Shown piece after piece: positions 32,242 through 41,060 of a stretch of 64,000 nucleotides of DNA. Each line of letters opens with the position of its first letter. Positions within the stretch are counted from its first letter, which is position 1. Below the pieces are notes generated by a model. It searched no databases, was not told where the DNA came from, and was given only the letters and a program-made list of their open reading frames with translations. This DNA comes from Lysobacter sp. Its GTDB lineage: Bacteria > Pseudomonadota > Gammaproteobacteria > Xanthomonadales > Xanthomonadaceae. The DNA lies in the NCBI GenBank assembly GCA_013141175.1, contig JABFRN010000001.1:992001-1056000 (forward strand), given 5' to 3'. The position numbers and the translations under genes were made by a program.

Positions 32242-34860
32242 TCAGAACGTGATGCTCCAGCTGTCGATGCGCCCAACGTCTGCGCGATCATTGTCCCTGA
32301 CGCGCAGCGTCCAAGTACCATTCAGCTGCTCGGCCGACAGATTCACCAGATAGGTTCTGAAGATGTTGTCGGTGGGGCCGCCGCTTCTGTTGTGCAGGAC
32401 ATACACGCTGTTGTCCGGCGCGACCAGATCGACTTTCAGATCGCCGATGTAGGTGTGGAGAATATTCACCGATACGAGCGTGTTCCCCGGAGCGGCACCG
32501 GTACGGCCGGCGACGTTGATCGTGCTGTAGACGGTCGTAAGGTCGGGGATGACGACGTCCGTGGTGTTGCTGTAGGTCTGGACAACACTCGCGCCCACGT
32601 CGATGGCTTGAGTCCTGACATGGGTCAATCCACTGTTGTCGGTCACGGTCAGGGTGACGGTGTACGTACCCGCAGCGGCATAGGAATGGCTCGGATTGAC
32701 GGCAGTCGATGTGCTTCCATCGCCGAAGTTCCATGCCCTCGATACGACCGTGCCGTCGGAATCCGACGACGCATCGATGAACGTTGCCGTCGCACCCGAC
32801 ACCACGAACGTGAAATTCGCGACCGGTGCGATATTGCTCACATTGAATGCCACGGCGGACGAAGTCGCCGTGTTGCCTGCGGCGTCGAAAGCCTTGGCTG
32901 TGAGCGTATGCGCGCCATTGGCTATCGTCTTGGAGTCGAAGACGATTGCGTAGGGCGAGGTGCCGTCGCTGCCGCGCAATACATCGTCGATGTAGAACTC
33001 GACGTTCGTCACGCCGACATCATCCGTCGCCGTTGTCGAGAGCGTGATCGCGCCGCCGGTGCCGGTTTCGCTGGCGCTGACCACAGGCGGCGTCGTATCC
33101 GGCGCGCCTGCGGTCTGCGTCACCCACTCGGGCGCTGACCACAACCGCAGGCCATTGGCCTGGGTGACGAGAACGTAGTAGAAGTGCGGGCCGATCGCGG
33201 GCGTGAAGGTGTAGTCGCCGCTGCCTTCGGCGAGCTGCGTCACCGTGCCGTTGCGACCGGGCACGCCTTCGAAGAACTGCACGCGTTGCACCGTCTGCCC
33301 ACTCGTGCTGGCATAGACCGCCGAGAGCGTCAGTGCTCCGCTGTTGCTGAAAGTCTCGCCCATCACATGGCCGTTCGCGGTGAGCACCAACTGTCCGGTC
33401 TTGTCTTCGGCCGCGAAGGTGCGCCGGGCGCGCAGCGCATCCACGAAATTGGCCTGGTTCAGCACCGTGCCCGTCGGAAGCAGGACACCGGTACGATTGG
33501 TGAAGCTCAGGCCCCAGTTCGCGCAGTGATTGTCCTGGTTGGTGGCGGGCGCGACTTTGTAGCCGCGCTCCAGCAGGAGATTCCACGCGCCCGTGTAGGA
33601 GCTGCGGCTGGTTTCGGTCTCGGTGGTGTTCACCGAGAACGCCGAACTGTTGATGATTTCGGTGAGCACCATCACTTCCGCACCATCGGCGTTGTAGCCC
33701 ATGCCGGTGGTGCCGATGGCGAACTGCGAGGTCGACGGATGGTTGAACTGACCGACCCAGCCGCGCTGCTTCATCACGGCATACAGCGCCGCGTAATCGT
33801 TCTTCGGCGTGGACACCGCGCCGATGAGCTGACCGCTTGCGTTGCTTTCCCAACTCGTCAGCCCATCGGGGTTGATCAGGTTGAGGTGGCCACCGTTGTT
33901 GATCACGCCCCATTCCGTACCGTACAGCGCAAGAAAATCGGCGTTGGCGGCGTTGAAACTCGCCGCTGCGGAAATGCCGCTGGCGAACAGCGCATTCGCG
34001 GTCGCCGGGTTGGCGGAGGTATTGGTCCCCGTCGATCCGTCGTACATGTGGTTGTGTTCGGAGGCCAGCAGGAAATCGCTGCCGGCCAGAGTCCGCATCA
34101 TCGTATAGGCTTCGGTCGGCCCGAAGTCGCCCGCTTGCGGCGACTCGGAACCGTTGCAACTGGCGAGCGCCGTACCGCCATCGCTGTGGTTGGTCTGGCT
34201 GTGCAGATTGCCGTAATAGATCGTGTAGGGAAGGCTGGCGGGCGCCGCGATGGATCTGGCCGTTGCCCTGCCCGCAGCTGTCTTGCCTGTCGCGGATGCG
34301 TTGCGCGCCAATGCGTCCTGCTCAACGCCGACCGGCAGCGCGACACGCGGCGTGATCTTCGCTGGCGCGACCGCGCCCACCATCACATCGATGCTCTGTA
34401 TATGCGCTTCGTCACCGAAAGCCGAGAATGCTTCCGCAATCCTCGTCGCAAGCGGCAATCGCACGTCCGAGCTGACCTGGATCGTCGGCGTGGCGCGCAG
34501 GCGCAATGAATAGTAGCCGGCGGGTAGCGCGAGATTCTTCTGGTCGCGCCCGTTCCACTCGACGCTCACGACACCATGCTGCCGGGGCAACATCTTGATC
34601 CCGTGCCATTGGCGCACGACGCGCCCGTTGGGAGAAACGGCTTCCAGTATCCACGCTGCAGCGGTCACATTGCCGGCGGCGGGGTAATCGAAATACAGCG
34701 TGACCGGCCACCCGCCGGAGACGGGCTTCAGTGGTGCGTGGAGTGTTGCATCGAATTCGTAGTGGTCCGGATGAGCCAACGACGTTGCTTGCGCAGCGCC
34801 TGCCCAGACGAACGTCAACGACAACGCCAGCGCCGTACGGCGCCACTTGCAGTAATTCAT
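32242..34860 (-). CDS. Secreted PHP-domain exoprotein with Ig-like, PKD and P domains
   Basis: This 872-residue secreted protein has a signal peptide (cleavage near AAQATS) and an N-terminal beta domain. A PHP-type phosphoesterase domain starts at YYGNLHSQTNHSDGG (about residue 217) and includes SEHNHMYD, GQFNHPS and TNQDNHCANW, matching the CehA/McbA-like group of metal hydrolases. An Ig-like domain (about 595-680), a PKD domain (WNFGDGSTS) and a C-terminal proprotein-convertase P domain (IGDLKVDLVAPD ... WSITF) follow. P domains often close type II-secreted exoenzymes in Lysobacter and Xanthomonas. The hydrolysed substrate is unknown. The gene converges on the cyclase gene. Confidence 0.88.
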   Translation of the reverse strand: MNYCKWRRTALALSLTFVWAGAAQATSLAHPDHYEFDATLHAPLKPVSGGWPVTLYFDYPAAGNVTAAAWILEAVSPNGRVVRQWHGIKMLPRQHGVVSVEWNGRDQKNLALPAGYYSLRLRATPTIQVSSDVRLPLATRIAEAFSAFGDEAHIQSIDVMVGAVAPAKITPRVALPVGVEQDALARNASATGKTAAGRATARSIAAPASLPYTIYYGNLHSQTNHSDGGTALASCNGSESPQAGDFGPTEAYTMMRTLAGSDFLLASEHNHMYDGSTGTNTSANPATANALFASGISAAASFNAANADFLALYGTEWGVINNGGHLNLINPDGLTSWESNASGQLIGAVSTPKNDYAALYAVMKQRGWVGQFNHPSTSQFAIGTTGMGYNADGAEVMVLTEIINSSAFSVNTTETETSRSSYTGAWNLLLERGYKVAPATNQDNHCANWGLSFTNRTGVLLPTGTVLNQANFVDALRARRTFAAEDKTGQLVLTANGHVMGETFSNSGALTLSAVYASTSGQTVQRVQFFEGVPGRNGTVTQLAEGSGDYTFTPAIGPHFYYVLVTQANGLRLWSAPEWVTQTAGAPDTTPPVVSASETGTGGAITLSTTATDDVGVTNVEFYIDDVLRGSDGTSPYAIVFDSKTIANGAHTLTAKAFDAAGNTATSSAVAFNVSNIAPVANFTFVVSGATATFIDASSDSDGTVVSRAWNFGDGSTSTAVNPSHSYAAAGTYTVTLTVTDNSGLTHVRTQAIDVGASVVQTYSNTTDVVIPDLTTVYSTINVAGRTGAAPGNTLVSVNILHTYIGDLKVDLVAPDNSVYVLHNRSGGPTDNIFRTYLVNLSAEQLNGTWTLRVRDNDRADVGRIDSWSITF

Positions 34861-35170
34861 TCAGAAGTCCCCGATCGTTGGATATCGACAAAAAGCGTCC
34901 AACGATCTCACGGATTCATTGCTTTTTTATGCACGACTCGATGATTGATCAAAATGCATATGGGAAAGCGACTTGTTCGCATTCGACAATCACTCTCACA
35001 ACAACGCCATGCCCGCCTGTTCGACCTTGTTGCGATCCTGCATCCAGCCGAATTGCGACCGGATGCGCCTGCGACTCTCGGCGCATTCGAGTCACCACAA
35101 CCTGTATTTGTGGCGAACCGGCGAGCGGGCGTTCCCATCGCGCGCCGTGTAACTATGCGCGAACATTGTT
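34861..35170. other. Spacer with a possible comM scrap
   Basis: No gene is supported. The stretch CAGCCGAATTGCGACCGG followed by ATGCGCC near 35042-35066 resembles comM bases around 11628-11652 and could be a third, tiny comM remnant; the match is too short to be sure. An AT-rich part at 34900-34990 probably holds the promoter of the PHP gene. Confidence 0.4.
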
Positions 35171-35719
35171 TCAGCTGATCACAAGCATGTAGTCACCGTG
35201 TTCGAGACCGCTCGTGTCTTCGATGGCGGTAATCACCGCATCAGGATCATCGGTCCGAACCACCTCTGTCGTCACCCCGTTGATGATCGCGTAGATGCTG
35301 CAGGTTCCGGCCAGCGACAGGGTGACGATGTTGAAAGCATCCTTGACGACGACGGTCTGCAGATGGATGCCGCTGTCGCTGATGGTAAAGGTCACCGGGC
35401 TGGTGGTCGTCGTCTGGAATTCCAGCAGGTCGGGGCCGCGCGGCGGGATTTCCTGCATGTCGAACAGATAAGTGCCCTGGGGCGCGTGTTGCAGGACCTG
35501 TGCGAGGAAGCCCGCCGGACCGGACACCGTGATCGGCGCCGATGTGTAGGTGTTGCCTTCGATGACCGTGGTCGCCACCACCGTGAAGTTCTGCGTGTCC
35601 GGCACCCGCAGTACCCCACCGGGCGCGACAGGCGGCGTGCGTGCGATGGTCTGCTCGCCTTTCTTCACGACGTAGATGGCAGGAAAGCGGGTGTTGTTCT
35701 GCAGGCTCAGAAAGGGCAT
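35171..35719 (-). CDS. Beta-rich protein at the end of the CHAT operon
   Basis: This 182-residue protein has no export signal. It is almost all short beta strands (NNTRFPAIYVVKKGEQTIAR, TVVATTVIEGNTYTSAPI, LEFQTTTTSPVTFTI) and has one cysteine, a composition like small jelly-roll or Ig-like proteins. AAGGAG lies 7 bases before the ATG at 35719; the open frame upstream is not supported. It is the last gene of the minus-strand operon with the TPR-CHAT protease, 90 bp downstream, and could be its substrate or partner. I do not recognise a family. Confidence 0.7.
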   Translation of the reverse strand: MPFLSLQNNTRFPAIYVVKKGEQTIARTPPVAPGGVLRVPDTQNFTVVATTVIEGNTYTSAPITVSGPAGFLAQVLQHAPQGTYLFDMQEIPPRGPDLLEFQTTTTSPVTFTISDSGIHLQTVVVKDAFNIVTLSLAGTCSIYAIINGVTTEVVRTDDPDAVITAIEDTSGLEHGDYMLVIS

Positions 35720-35771
35720 CGCAAACTCCTTGGTGAAAAGAATCGGAATAGAACCGGGACGAAATTGAGCC

Positions 35772-35781
35772 GGGACACCCA
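35772..35781. repeat. Orphan end of the GGGACACCCA element
   Basis: GGGACACCCA occurs in the short gap between the CHAT gene and the beta-rich gene; the following bases (ATCCCATTGCG) resemble the left end only loosely. It is the rightmost trace of the element in the window. Confidence 0.45.
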
Positions 35782-35809
35782 CCATCCCATTGCGCTATTC
35801 CCGAAGCTG

Positions 35810-38416
35810 CTAACGGGTGTGCTCGCTACTCCCGGAAACATAGACGACGAACGGCGCCCAGTAGTAGGGCTTGCGATAGGCCGTATCGGAATGCAGCAAC
35901 GCCAGCTTGGCCTGGCGCAGTGCGGCGGCGGGCTCCGCACCGGCCGCGATGCGGCGATACAGGTCGGTCATCAGCTCAGCCGTGGAGGCGTCTTCGACCG
36001 GCCACAGTCCGCCGATGACGCGCTTCGCGCCTGCACTCAGGAATGCCCAGGACAAGCCCACCAGGCCTTCGCCGGAGAACGTCCGCGTGCCGGCGCTGCG
36101 GCATGTCGACAGAGTCACGAGTTCGGCGCTCAACGGCACCGCGATGACATCCCGCGCATAGAGCTTGTATTCGCCGGCGTCGGCCGACAGCACGACGGCC
36201 GAGTCGAGCGGCACCACGGGATTCGCCTGCGCGTGCGCGGCCAGGTGAATGTAGGCGAATCGTTCCGGATCGGCATTGCGATATGCCGAAGGCTTCGCAC
36301 GACGCCCGGTGTAGATTCGACGCGCCTCGGGTTCGAACAAGGCGGCAATCGAAGCGGCTTCCTTGCCGGCGAACGGCAGCGCCGGGAATTCGGGATCCGC
36401 CGACTCCGGGTCGCCAAGCACCAGCAGGGACCGTTCGTGCGCGGGCAATGGTCGTGATTGCGCGTGCAGCAGGCGCAGCGACGGCGTTCTCGCCACCACC
36501 GCATCCTCGATCAGATAGTGGCGCTGTGCGGCGCGCGGAGGATGGCCGTCGAGGTCTCGCCCGAGGTCCTCTCCACTGTCGCGCTGATGTTCGGGGACCA
36601 CCAGGGTTTCGAAATTGAGCTGGTCGAGTGGACCATCCGATACGATGATCACGCGCTGCATCGATGTCATCGCCGTCGCCACCGGCTGCACCAGCAATCG
36701 ATACAACTCGGTGGCCTCGGGCGCCGCTTCGTCGAGAGGATCCCGTGAGTCGAGAATCCGCCGCTGGTGGGCGGCGATCAGCGCGCTCAGGGTGTTTTCG
36801 CCCGGCAGCGTAACCAGTGTGATGTCGTCGGCGGTGATCGCCCATAGGAACGATCTTTCAGGAGCGATCGAATAGAACAGCAGCAATGCATCGAAGTCGC
36901 GCGCCAGACGGCGATAGTCGGCCGGGCGGCCCGGCACGGCGCCAGCGCCCCGCAGTCGTTCGCGCAGCAACCGCGCGCGGCTTTCGTCGGCAACCCGCAG
37001 CGCTTCGTCGCTGCGTCCCTGGGCAACCAGAAAATCGATGTAGCCATCGTAGAAGCGACCCATATTCGAGATGAACGGCAATTGATGCTCGGCCTGCTGC
37101 AACTGCGCGAGGGAGGTTTCCATCAGTTCGAACGCTTTGCGATACGCGGTTTCCGCTTCGACCGGACGCTGGGCGCGCGCATGGAGGCGGGCCAGAGCGG
37201 CGTGCGCCTCCCACACACGATCGGGCTCGGCATTCGCCAGACCGAGGACTTCGTTGTAGAGCGCAGCCGCCCGCGACGATTCTCCACGGCGTTCCCATGT
37301 CTCGCCCAACAGCAGCAGCGTTCGCTGCTGTTCCTTGAAGAACCGATGTTCGACCTGGATCCGGAGCGCTTCCTCGGCCCGCGATGTGGCTTCGTCGAAG
37401 TTGCCGCGCTCCAGCGCGAGCGCCGCCCGCGTGGCCTGGATATCGGCCAGCGCCTCTGCAGACCCTTCGCGATCGTCGAGCGCCTGCGCGATGGCGGCGG
37501 CGCGGGCGTAGGTTTGGCTGGCGCGCGCGTGATCGCCCTGGCCCTGCAGCGAGCGGCCGAAATTCTGCAGTACGATCCGACGATCGCCCGAGAGATCGAG
37601 CTTCTCCATCAGCACCTCGGCTTCCGGAAGCACCTGGATGGCACGCTCGTAATCGCCGAGCAGGTAATAGCACCAGCCGAGCCGGCCCAGATTTCTGGCG
37701 CGCGTCGCACCTGCGGGAAGGCCGGCCGCCAATGCTTCCGAGCGGCGAAGCCAACGAACGGCATCGTCGTACTTGGCGGTGTCGGCACGGAAGTTGCCGA
37801 TGTTCCCTGCTGCCTGCGCCTCGATCAGCCGGAATCCCTGTCGCTGCGCCGTGTCCATGGTCTTGTGGAAAAGCGCTTCTGCGGTCTCGCGGTAGCCTCG
37901 CTCTGCTGCGCAGTTGCCGCTTCGAAGCAACACCTCGGCGGCCAGCTTCGGGATGCGCAGAACATCAGCGATATGCTCCGCCGCTTCCAGGTCGGCCATT
38001 GCACGGGTGCGGGCGTTTTCGCGATCGCGCTCGTTTTCGCCATCGGGCGTGAGGCAACGGGCGTAGCCGCGGGCCATCAGTGCGCGCGCAAGCACGCGAT
38101 CGCGCGGCCGTTCGACGGAGAGGCCTGCGTCGAGTCGACGCAATAATTCGGGCGTGATCTGGCGTTGAGCGACCAGTACCTCGGCGTCCAGCACATCGAA
38201 GGCCCACGCCCAAGTCTCCTCTCCTGTGCCTTGGGCCTGCCTCAGCCCGTCTTCGGCCAGGGCTTTCGCAGCGCCAAAGTGCCCCGACTCGAGTTCCCGA
38301 TAACCGTCGCCATAGATTTTCTCGAGCGGTACCTGGTTGGCGCTGCACGCCGCAACGATCAGCGCGAGCAGTGCGATCGCGGCGTCACGGATCCCAGTGG
38401 CCGTTGCTGTCGACAT
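35810..38416 (-). CDS. Lipoprotein-type TPR-CHAT protease
   Basis: This 868-residue protein starts with a lipoprotein-like signal (DAAIALLALIVAACSANQ, lipobox VAAC), then about ten TPR-type helical repeats (about residues 30-480), and a C-terminal CHAT domain, a caspase-like (clan CD) cysteine protease. The predicted catalytic dyad is present: His728 in HLAAHAQ and Cys772 in LSTCRSAG, followed by the family's GLSWAFLSAGAKRVIGGLWP. The start at 38416 overlaps the previous gene by 32 bp. The signal would put the protease in the periplasm, on the same side as the C-terminal domain of the anti-sigma factor from this operon. TPR-CHAT proteins are known to be activated through their repeats, as in type III-E CRISPR; the trigger here is unknown. 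Confidence 0.92.
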   Translation of the reverse strand: MSTATATGIRDAAIALLALIVAACSANQVPLEKIYGDGYRELESGHFGAAKALAEDGLRQAQGTGEETWAWAFDVLDAEVLVAQRQITPELLRRLDAGLSVERPRDRVLARALMARGYARCLTPDGENERDRENARTRAMADLEAAEHIADVLRIPKLAAEVLLRSGNCAAERGYRETAEALFHKTMDTAQRQGFRLIEAQAAGNIGNFRADTAKYDDAVRWLRRSEALAAGLPAGATRARNLGRLGWCYYLLGDYERAIQVLPEAEVLMEKLDLSGDRRIVLQNFGRSLQGQGDHARASQTYARAAAIAQALDDREGSAEALADIQATRAALALERGNFDEATSRAEEALRIQVEHRFFKEQQRTLLLLGETWERRGESSRAAALYNEVLGLANAEPDRVWEAHAALARLHARAQRPVEAETAYRKAFELMETSLAQLQQAEHQLPFISNMGRFYDGYIDFLVAQGRSDEALRVADESRARLLRERLRGAGAVPGRPADYRRLARDFDALLLFYSIAPERSFLWAITADDITLVTLPGENTLSALIAAHQRRILDSRDPLDEAAPEATELYRLLVQPVATAMTSMQRVIIVSDGPLDQLNFETLVVPEHQRDSGEDLGRDLDGHPPRAAQRHYLIEDAVVARTPSLRLLHAQSRPLPAHERSLLVLGDPESADPEFPALPFAGKEAASIAALFEPEARRIYTGRRAKPSAYRNADPERFAYIHLAAHAQANPVVPLDSAVVLSADAGEYKLYARDVIAVPLSAELVTLSTCRSAGTRTFSGEGLVGLSWAFLSAGAKRVIGGLWPVEDASTAELMTDLYRRIAAGAEPAAALRQAKLALLHSDTAYRKPYYWAPFVVYVSGSSEHTR

Positions 38417-39227
38417 TTGCGCACATGATACGCCCTGTGATCGGACAGCCAAGCTCGATGCGCAACATGGTAAGGCGACGCGAGGCGCGCGTGATGAGGT
38501 ACTCGCCGAAGTAAGCGACGCCGAACCCCGGGATGGCGATGCCATGCATGCCGCTCGGCGTGCAGCCGGCCGGCAACGCCGATTGAATTTCTTTCAGATT
38601 GAATAATGGCGCCAGCAGCGTTCGGTCGGAAGTGGTTTTCAGCACATCTGAAAAATGGTCTTCCGGTATTTCGTTGTCGTCGATCGGAGCGCCGCTGGAA
38701 TACATAAAGGGGACGCATTCGCTCGAATCGCAACGACGCAGACAGGCCCGGACCAATTTCTGATAGGTGCTCGTTTCCTCGCTCACCAGTTGGGGGTACG
38801 GGCTGAGTTCGATCGGTACGCCACCGATGCGCAGGTTCTCGAAGTGGCTGCCGAAAGGAAGCGCTTCAGGGTCGGAGCCGTTCTTCCTTTCCGCGTTCGT
38901 GGACGTCATGCGGGCGACGACGCGATCGGCGGTGATGACATCCAGGATATTCAGGCCTTCGATGGCGACCGTCACCAGGGTGTCGCCGCTGGTGATGCCC
39001 TCATGCGTCACCTTCTGCCCGGAGACGGTACTGGTGGCGCGTTCGAAACCGACGATGTTCCTGTAGTCGAACCTGCCGACGGATGTCGAGGCGAATCCTC
39101 CCATCGGAGGCAGGACGCAGGTGCCCTGCGCATCGATGTTGTCGCACACCGGGCTGACGATCCGGCCACCCATCACCATCGTGCTGCCGCGAAACCAGAA
39201 TGCGTGTTCGTTCGTCTTGAGGCTCAT
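38385..39227 (-). CDS. Unknown protein between anti-sigma and CHAT genes
   Basis: This 280-residue protein has no signal peptide or membrane segment. It is beta-rich at the N terminus (EHAFWFRGSTMVMGGRIVSP) and carries seven or eight cysteines, including a cluster CLRRCDSSEC near residue 164. The C-terminal half includes FGVAYFGEYLITRASRRL. It directly follows the anti-sigma gene (no gap) and overlaps the CHAT gene by 32 bp, so it is co-translated with both. Its place makes it a candidate substrate, adaptor or activator of the protease. I recognise no family. Confidence 0.78.
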   Translation of the reverse strand: MSLKTNEHAFWFRGSTMVMGGRIVSPVCDNIDAQGTCVLPPMGGFASTSVGRFDYRNIVGFERATSTVSGQKVTHEGITSGDTLVTVAIEGLNILDVITADRVVARMTSTNAERKNGSDPEALPFGSHFENLRIGGVPIELSPYPQLVSEETSTYQKLVRACLRRCDSSECVPFMYSSGAPIDDNEIPEDHFSDVLKTTSDRTLLAPLFNLKEIQSALPAGCTPSGMHGIAIPGFGVAYFGEYLITRASRRLTMLRIELGCPITGRIMCANVDSNGHWDP

Positions 39228-39935
39228 CTACTTTTCCTCACGGGTCAGGGTGAAAAGGTACCGGGTGACTTCGGGTGGGGCGGTCCGCTCGTCGGCCTGC
39301 CGACCGGTTTGCGCATCGCGCGGATCGATGCCCGACAATTCGACCGCATATCGGCCGGATCCCAGGCCGGACACCGGCAGCAACAGCTGCAGCTCATCGC
39401 CAGCGGCGGGCGCAGCGACGAAGGAAGACAGCACCTGCGCGCCTTCGGCGTCGCGGACGTCGACCCGATAGCGCGTGGGCGACTCGTAGCCGGTACGGCT
39501 CAATCTCAAGCCGATCATCCGCTGCTGCGCGCCTACGCGAATCTCCGCCGGATCGCTGCGCGCGACCGACAGGAAATGCCAGCTGGTGGCCTGCAACGCC
39601 TGGGCGCGGGCCAGATCCTGCCGCAACTGCGGTACCGTGACGACGGTCTGGTAGACCGCTGCGCCAAGCAACAGCACGGTAGCGGCGGCGATCGGCAGGA
39701 TCAGCAATCGAAGGCGTCGCGCCGCGCCGGTCAGGCGCCGTCCCATGGACCGTTTGCCGAGCGCATTCCGGATGTCTCCGATGAAAGTCGCGAGCGACCT
39801 CACGTCCTCGGCGCACTCCGGACAGGTGAAGAAATGCTCTTCGAATTCCGAGCGCTCCTCCTCGCTCAACTCGTCGAGGGCATAGCTTTCGGCAATCGCT
39901 TTGCGCATTGCGGTGGCGTGATCCATCGTAGTCAT
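39228..39935 (-). CDS. Zinc-finger membrane anti-sigma factor
   Basis: This 235-residue protein has an N-terminal zf-HC2/ZAS domain with the zinc motif HFFTCPEC (His34, Cys38, Cys41), one transmembrane helix (about residues 76-95) and a ~140-residue periplasmic C-terminal domain of beta character. ZAS anti-sigma factors hold their partner ECF sigma factor at the membrane until they are proteolysed or change shape. Its ATG overlaps the sigma gene's stop by 4 bp, fixing the pairing. The large periplasmic domain is a plausible target for the CHAT protease. Confidence 0.92.
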   Translation of the reverse strand: MTTMDHATAMRKAIAESYALDELSEEERSEFEEHFFTCPECAEDVRSLATFIGDIRNALGKRSMGRRLTGAARRLRLLILPIAAATVLLLGAAVYQTVVTVPQLRQDLARAQALQATSWHFLSVARSDPAEIRVGAQQRMIGLRLSRTGYESPTRYRVDVRDAEGAQVLSSFVAAPAAGDELQLLLPVSGLGSGRYAVELSGIDPRDAQTGRQADERTAPPEVTRYLFTLTREEK

Positions 39936-40525
39936 CCGTTGCGTTTAGTGACGTCGGTGCGCGCCAGATACAAGGCGCGGAAGCGCAGCTTGGCGCGGTG
40001 CAGCAGCACGCGCAGGTAGCTGCGATCCACTTTGAACTCTTCGCATACCTCGTCCTTGTCGCGCTCCTCGACGAAGAGCGCGCGCATCAAACGCCGGTCG
40101 GCGTCGGGCAGGTCGTCGATCACGCGCCGGACGAGCACTCTGCGTTCGACCGCCTGCAGGCGGTCCACGACCATCGGCGCATCGTCTTCGATCTCGGCGA
40201 TCGAGTCATCGGACATCGTGATGTGGCGCTTCTCGGACCGATACAGCTCCATGAGCACATGGTCGCAAACCGTATTGACGTAGGCTCCGATCCGCTCCGG
40301 ATGGCGGATCTCCTCGTCGGAACGCAGCGCCTTGAAAACGCGCAGGAAGGTTTCCTGGCAGGCGTCTTCGACCAGTTGACGCGAGCGCAGCCGCGAATGC
40401 AGTTTGATCCTCAGCAGATCCTTGAAGTAGGCGACGAAATGCCGCTCGGTCTCCGGGTCTCCACCGCGAAGACGATGCACGTAGCCGGCATCGAAGCGCT
40501 GGAAGTCCCGTCCCGCGTGCTGCAT
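39932..40525 (-). CDS. ECF-family sigma-70 factor
   Basis: This 197-residue protein has region 2 (RQLVEDACQETFLRVFKAL, the -10 binding helix) and region 4 (LPDADRRLMRALFVEERDKD and VDRSYLRVLLHRAKLRFR, the -35 binding HTH). Region 3 is absent, as in ECF sigma factors. The start at 40525 (after GGACGGGATCCC) gives the normal ECF length; the longer frame to 40669 is not needed. It leads the operon sigma, anti-sigma, unknown, CHAT protease, beta-rich protein, and probably controls its own operon and the divergent one. Confidence 0.92.
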   Translation of the reverse strand: MQHAGRDFQRFDAGYVHRLRGGDPETERHFVAYFKDLLRIKLHSRLRSRQLVEDACQETFLRVFKALRSDEEIRHPERIGAYVNTVCDHVLMELYRSEKRHITMSDDSIAEIEDDAPMVVDRLQAVERRVLVRRVIDDLPDADRRLMRALFVEERDKDEVCEEFKVDRSYLRVLLHRAKLRFRALYLARTDVTKRNG

Positions 40526-41060
40526 GGGATCCCGTCCTGGGTGCTGCAAAGGTAGAACCAGTATAGCCACGACTTGATTCCTCGAATGCCTCGCTGATGT
40601 CTTCGACCGGGCCGGATTCCGGGCGTCCGGGGGTCGGCGTCCAGCAGCCGCGAACAGCCGCCAGCGCAACGCGCCGTTCTCAGTAGTGACAATCGAGCGC
40701 CGAACGTTTCAAGCGGACGCAGACCGCATTCAGGAACCTCCGCCGCCAGGACGCCAAGCGTGCATCGCGCGGGCGGCACCGCCTCGGATGCGTCGCCTCG
40801 GATGCGTCGTGCATCGCGACCGGAAACGTTACGTCTCCGAACATCACTACACACACAAGCGACTCGCCTCCACGACGCGAGCGCCCACCGACTTCCGCGC
40901 TGCGGATATCGATCGGGCGCTCCGCGTCATCGCAATCGCGATCGCATTGCGGCGCGTCCACCTGTGGCGCGCTCGAGTCAGACACGCTGCAGCAAGACCC
41001 ATCCAATCGCGCAACCGCACCGCATGCCGGCAATGCGCGACCACCCGTCAGGAGAGCGTC
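40526..41060. promoter_or_regulatory. Divergent control region of the sigma-CHAT and 756-residue operons
   Basis: This 535-bp gap separates the two divergent operons and must contain both promoters. It has no convincing gene, although GC-rich open frames cross it. I could not identify a matched pair of ECF-type -35/-10 motifs by eye. An AGGAGAG ribosome binding site for the rightward gene stands at its right end. Confidence 0.55.

Noticed and set aside
35042-35066. A third comM fragment
   Set aside because: The similarity covers only about 25 bases, too short to claim; it is mentioned only as a possibility in the spacer entry.
35810-40525. A type III-E CRISPR (Craspase) locus
   Set aside because: TPR-CHAT and an ECF sigma factor are present, but there is no CRISPR array, no gRAMP/Cas7-11-type gene and no recognisable Csx30 or Csx31.
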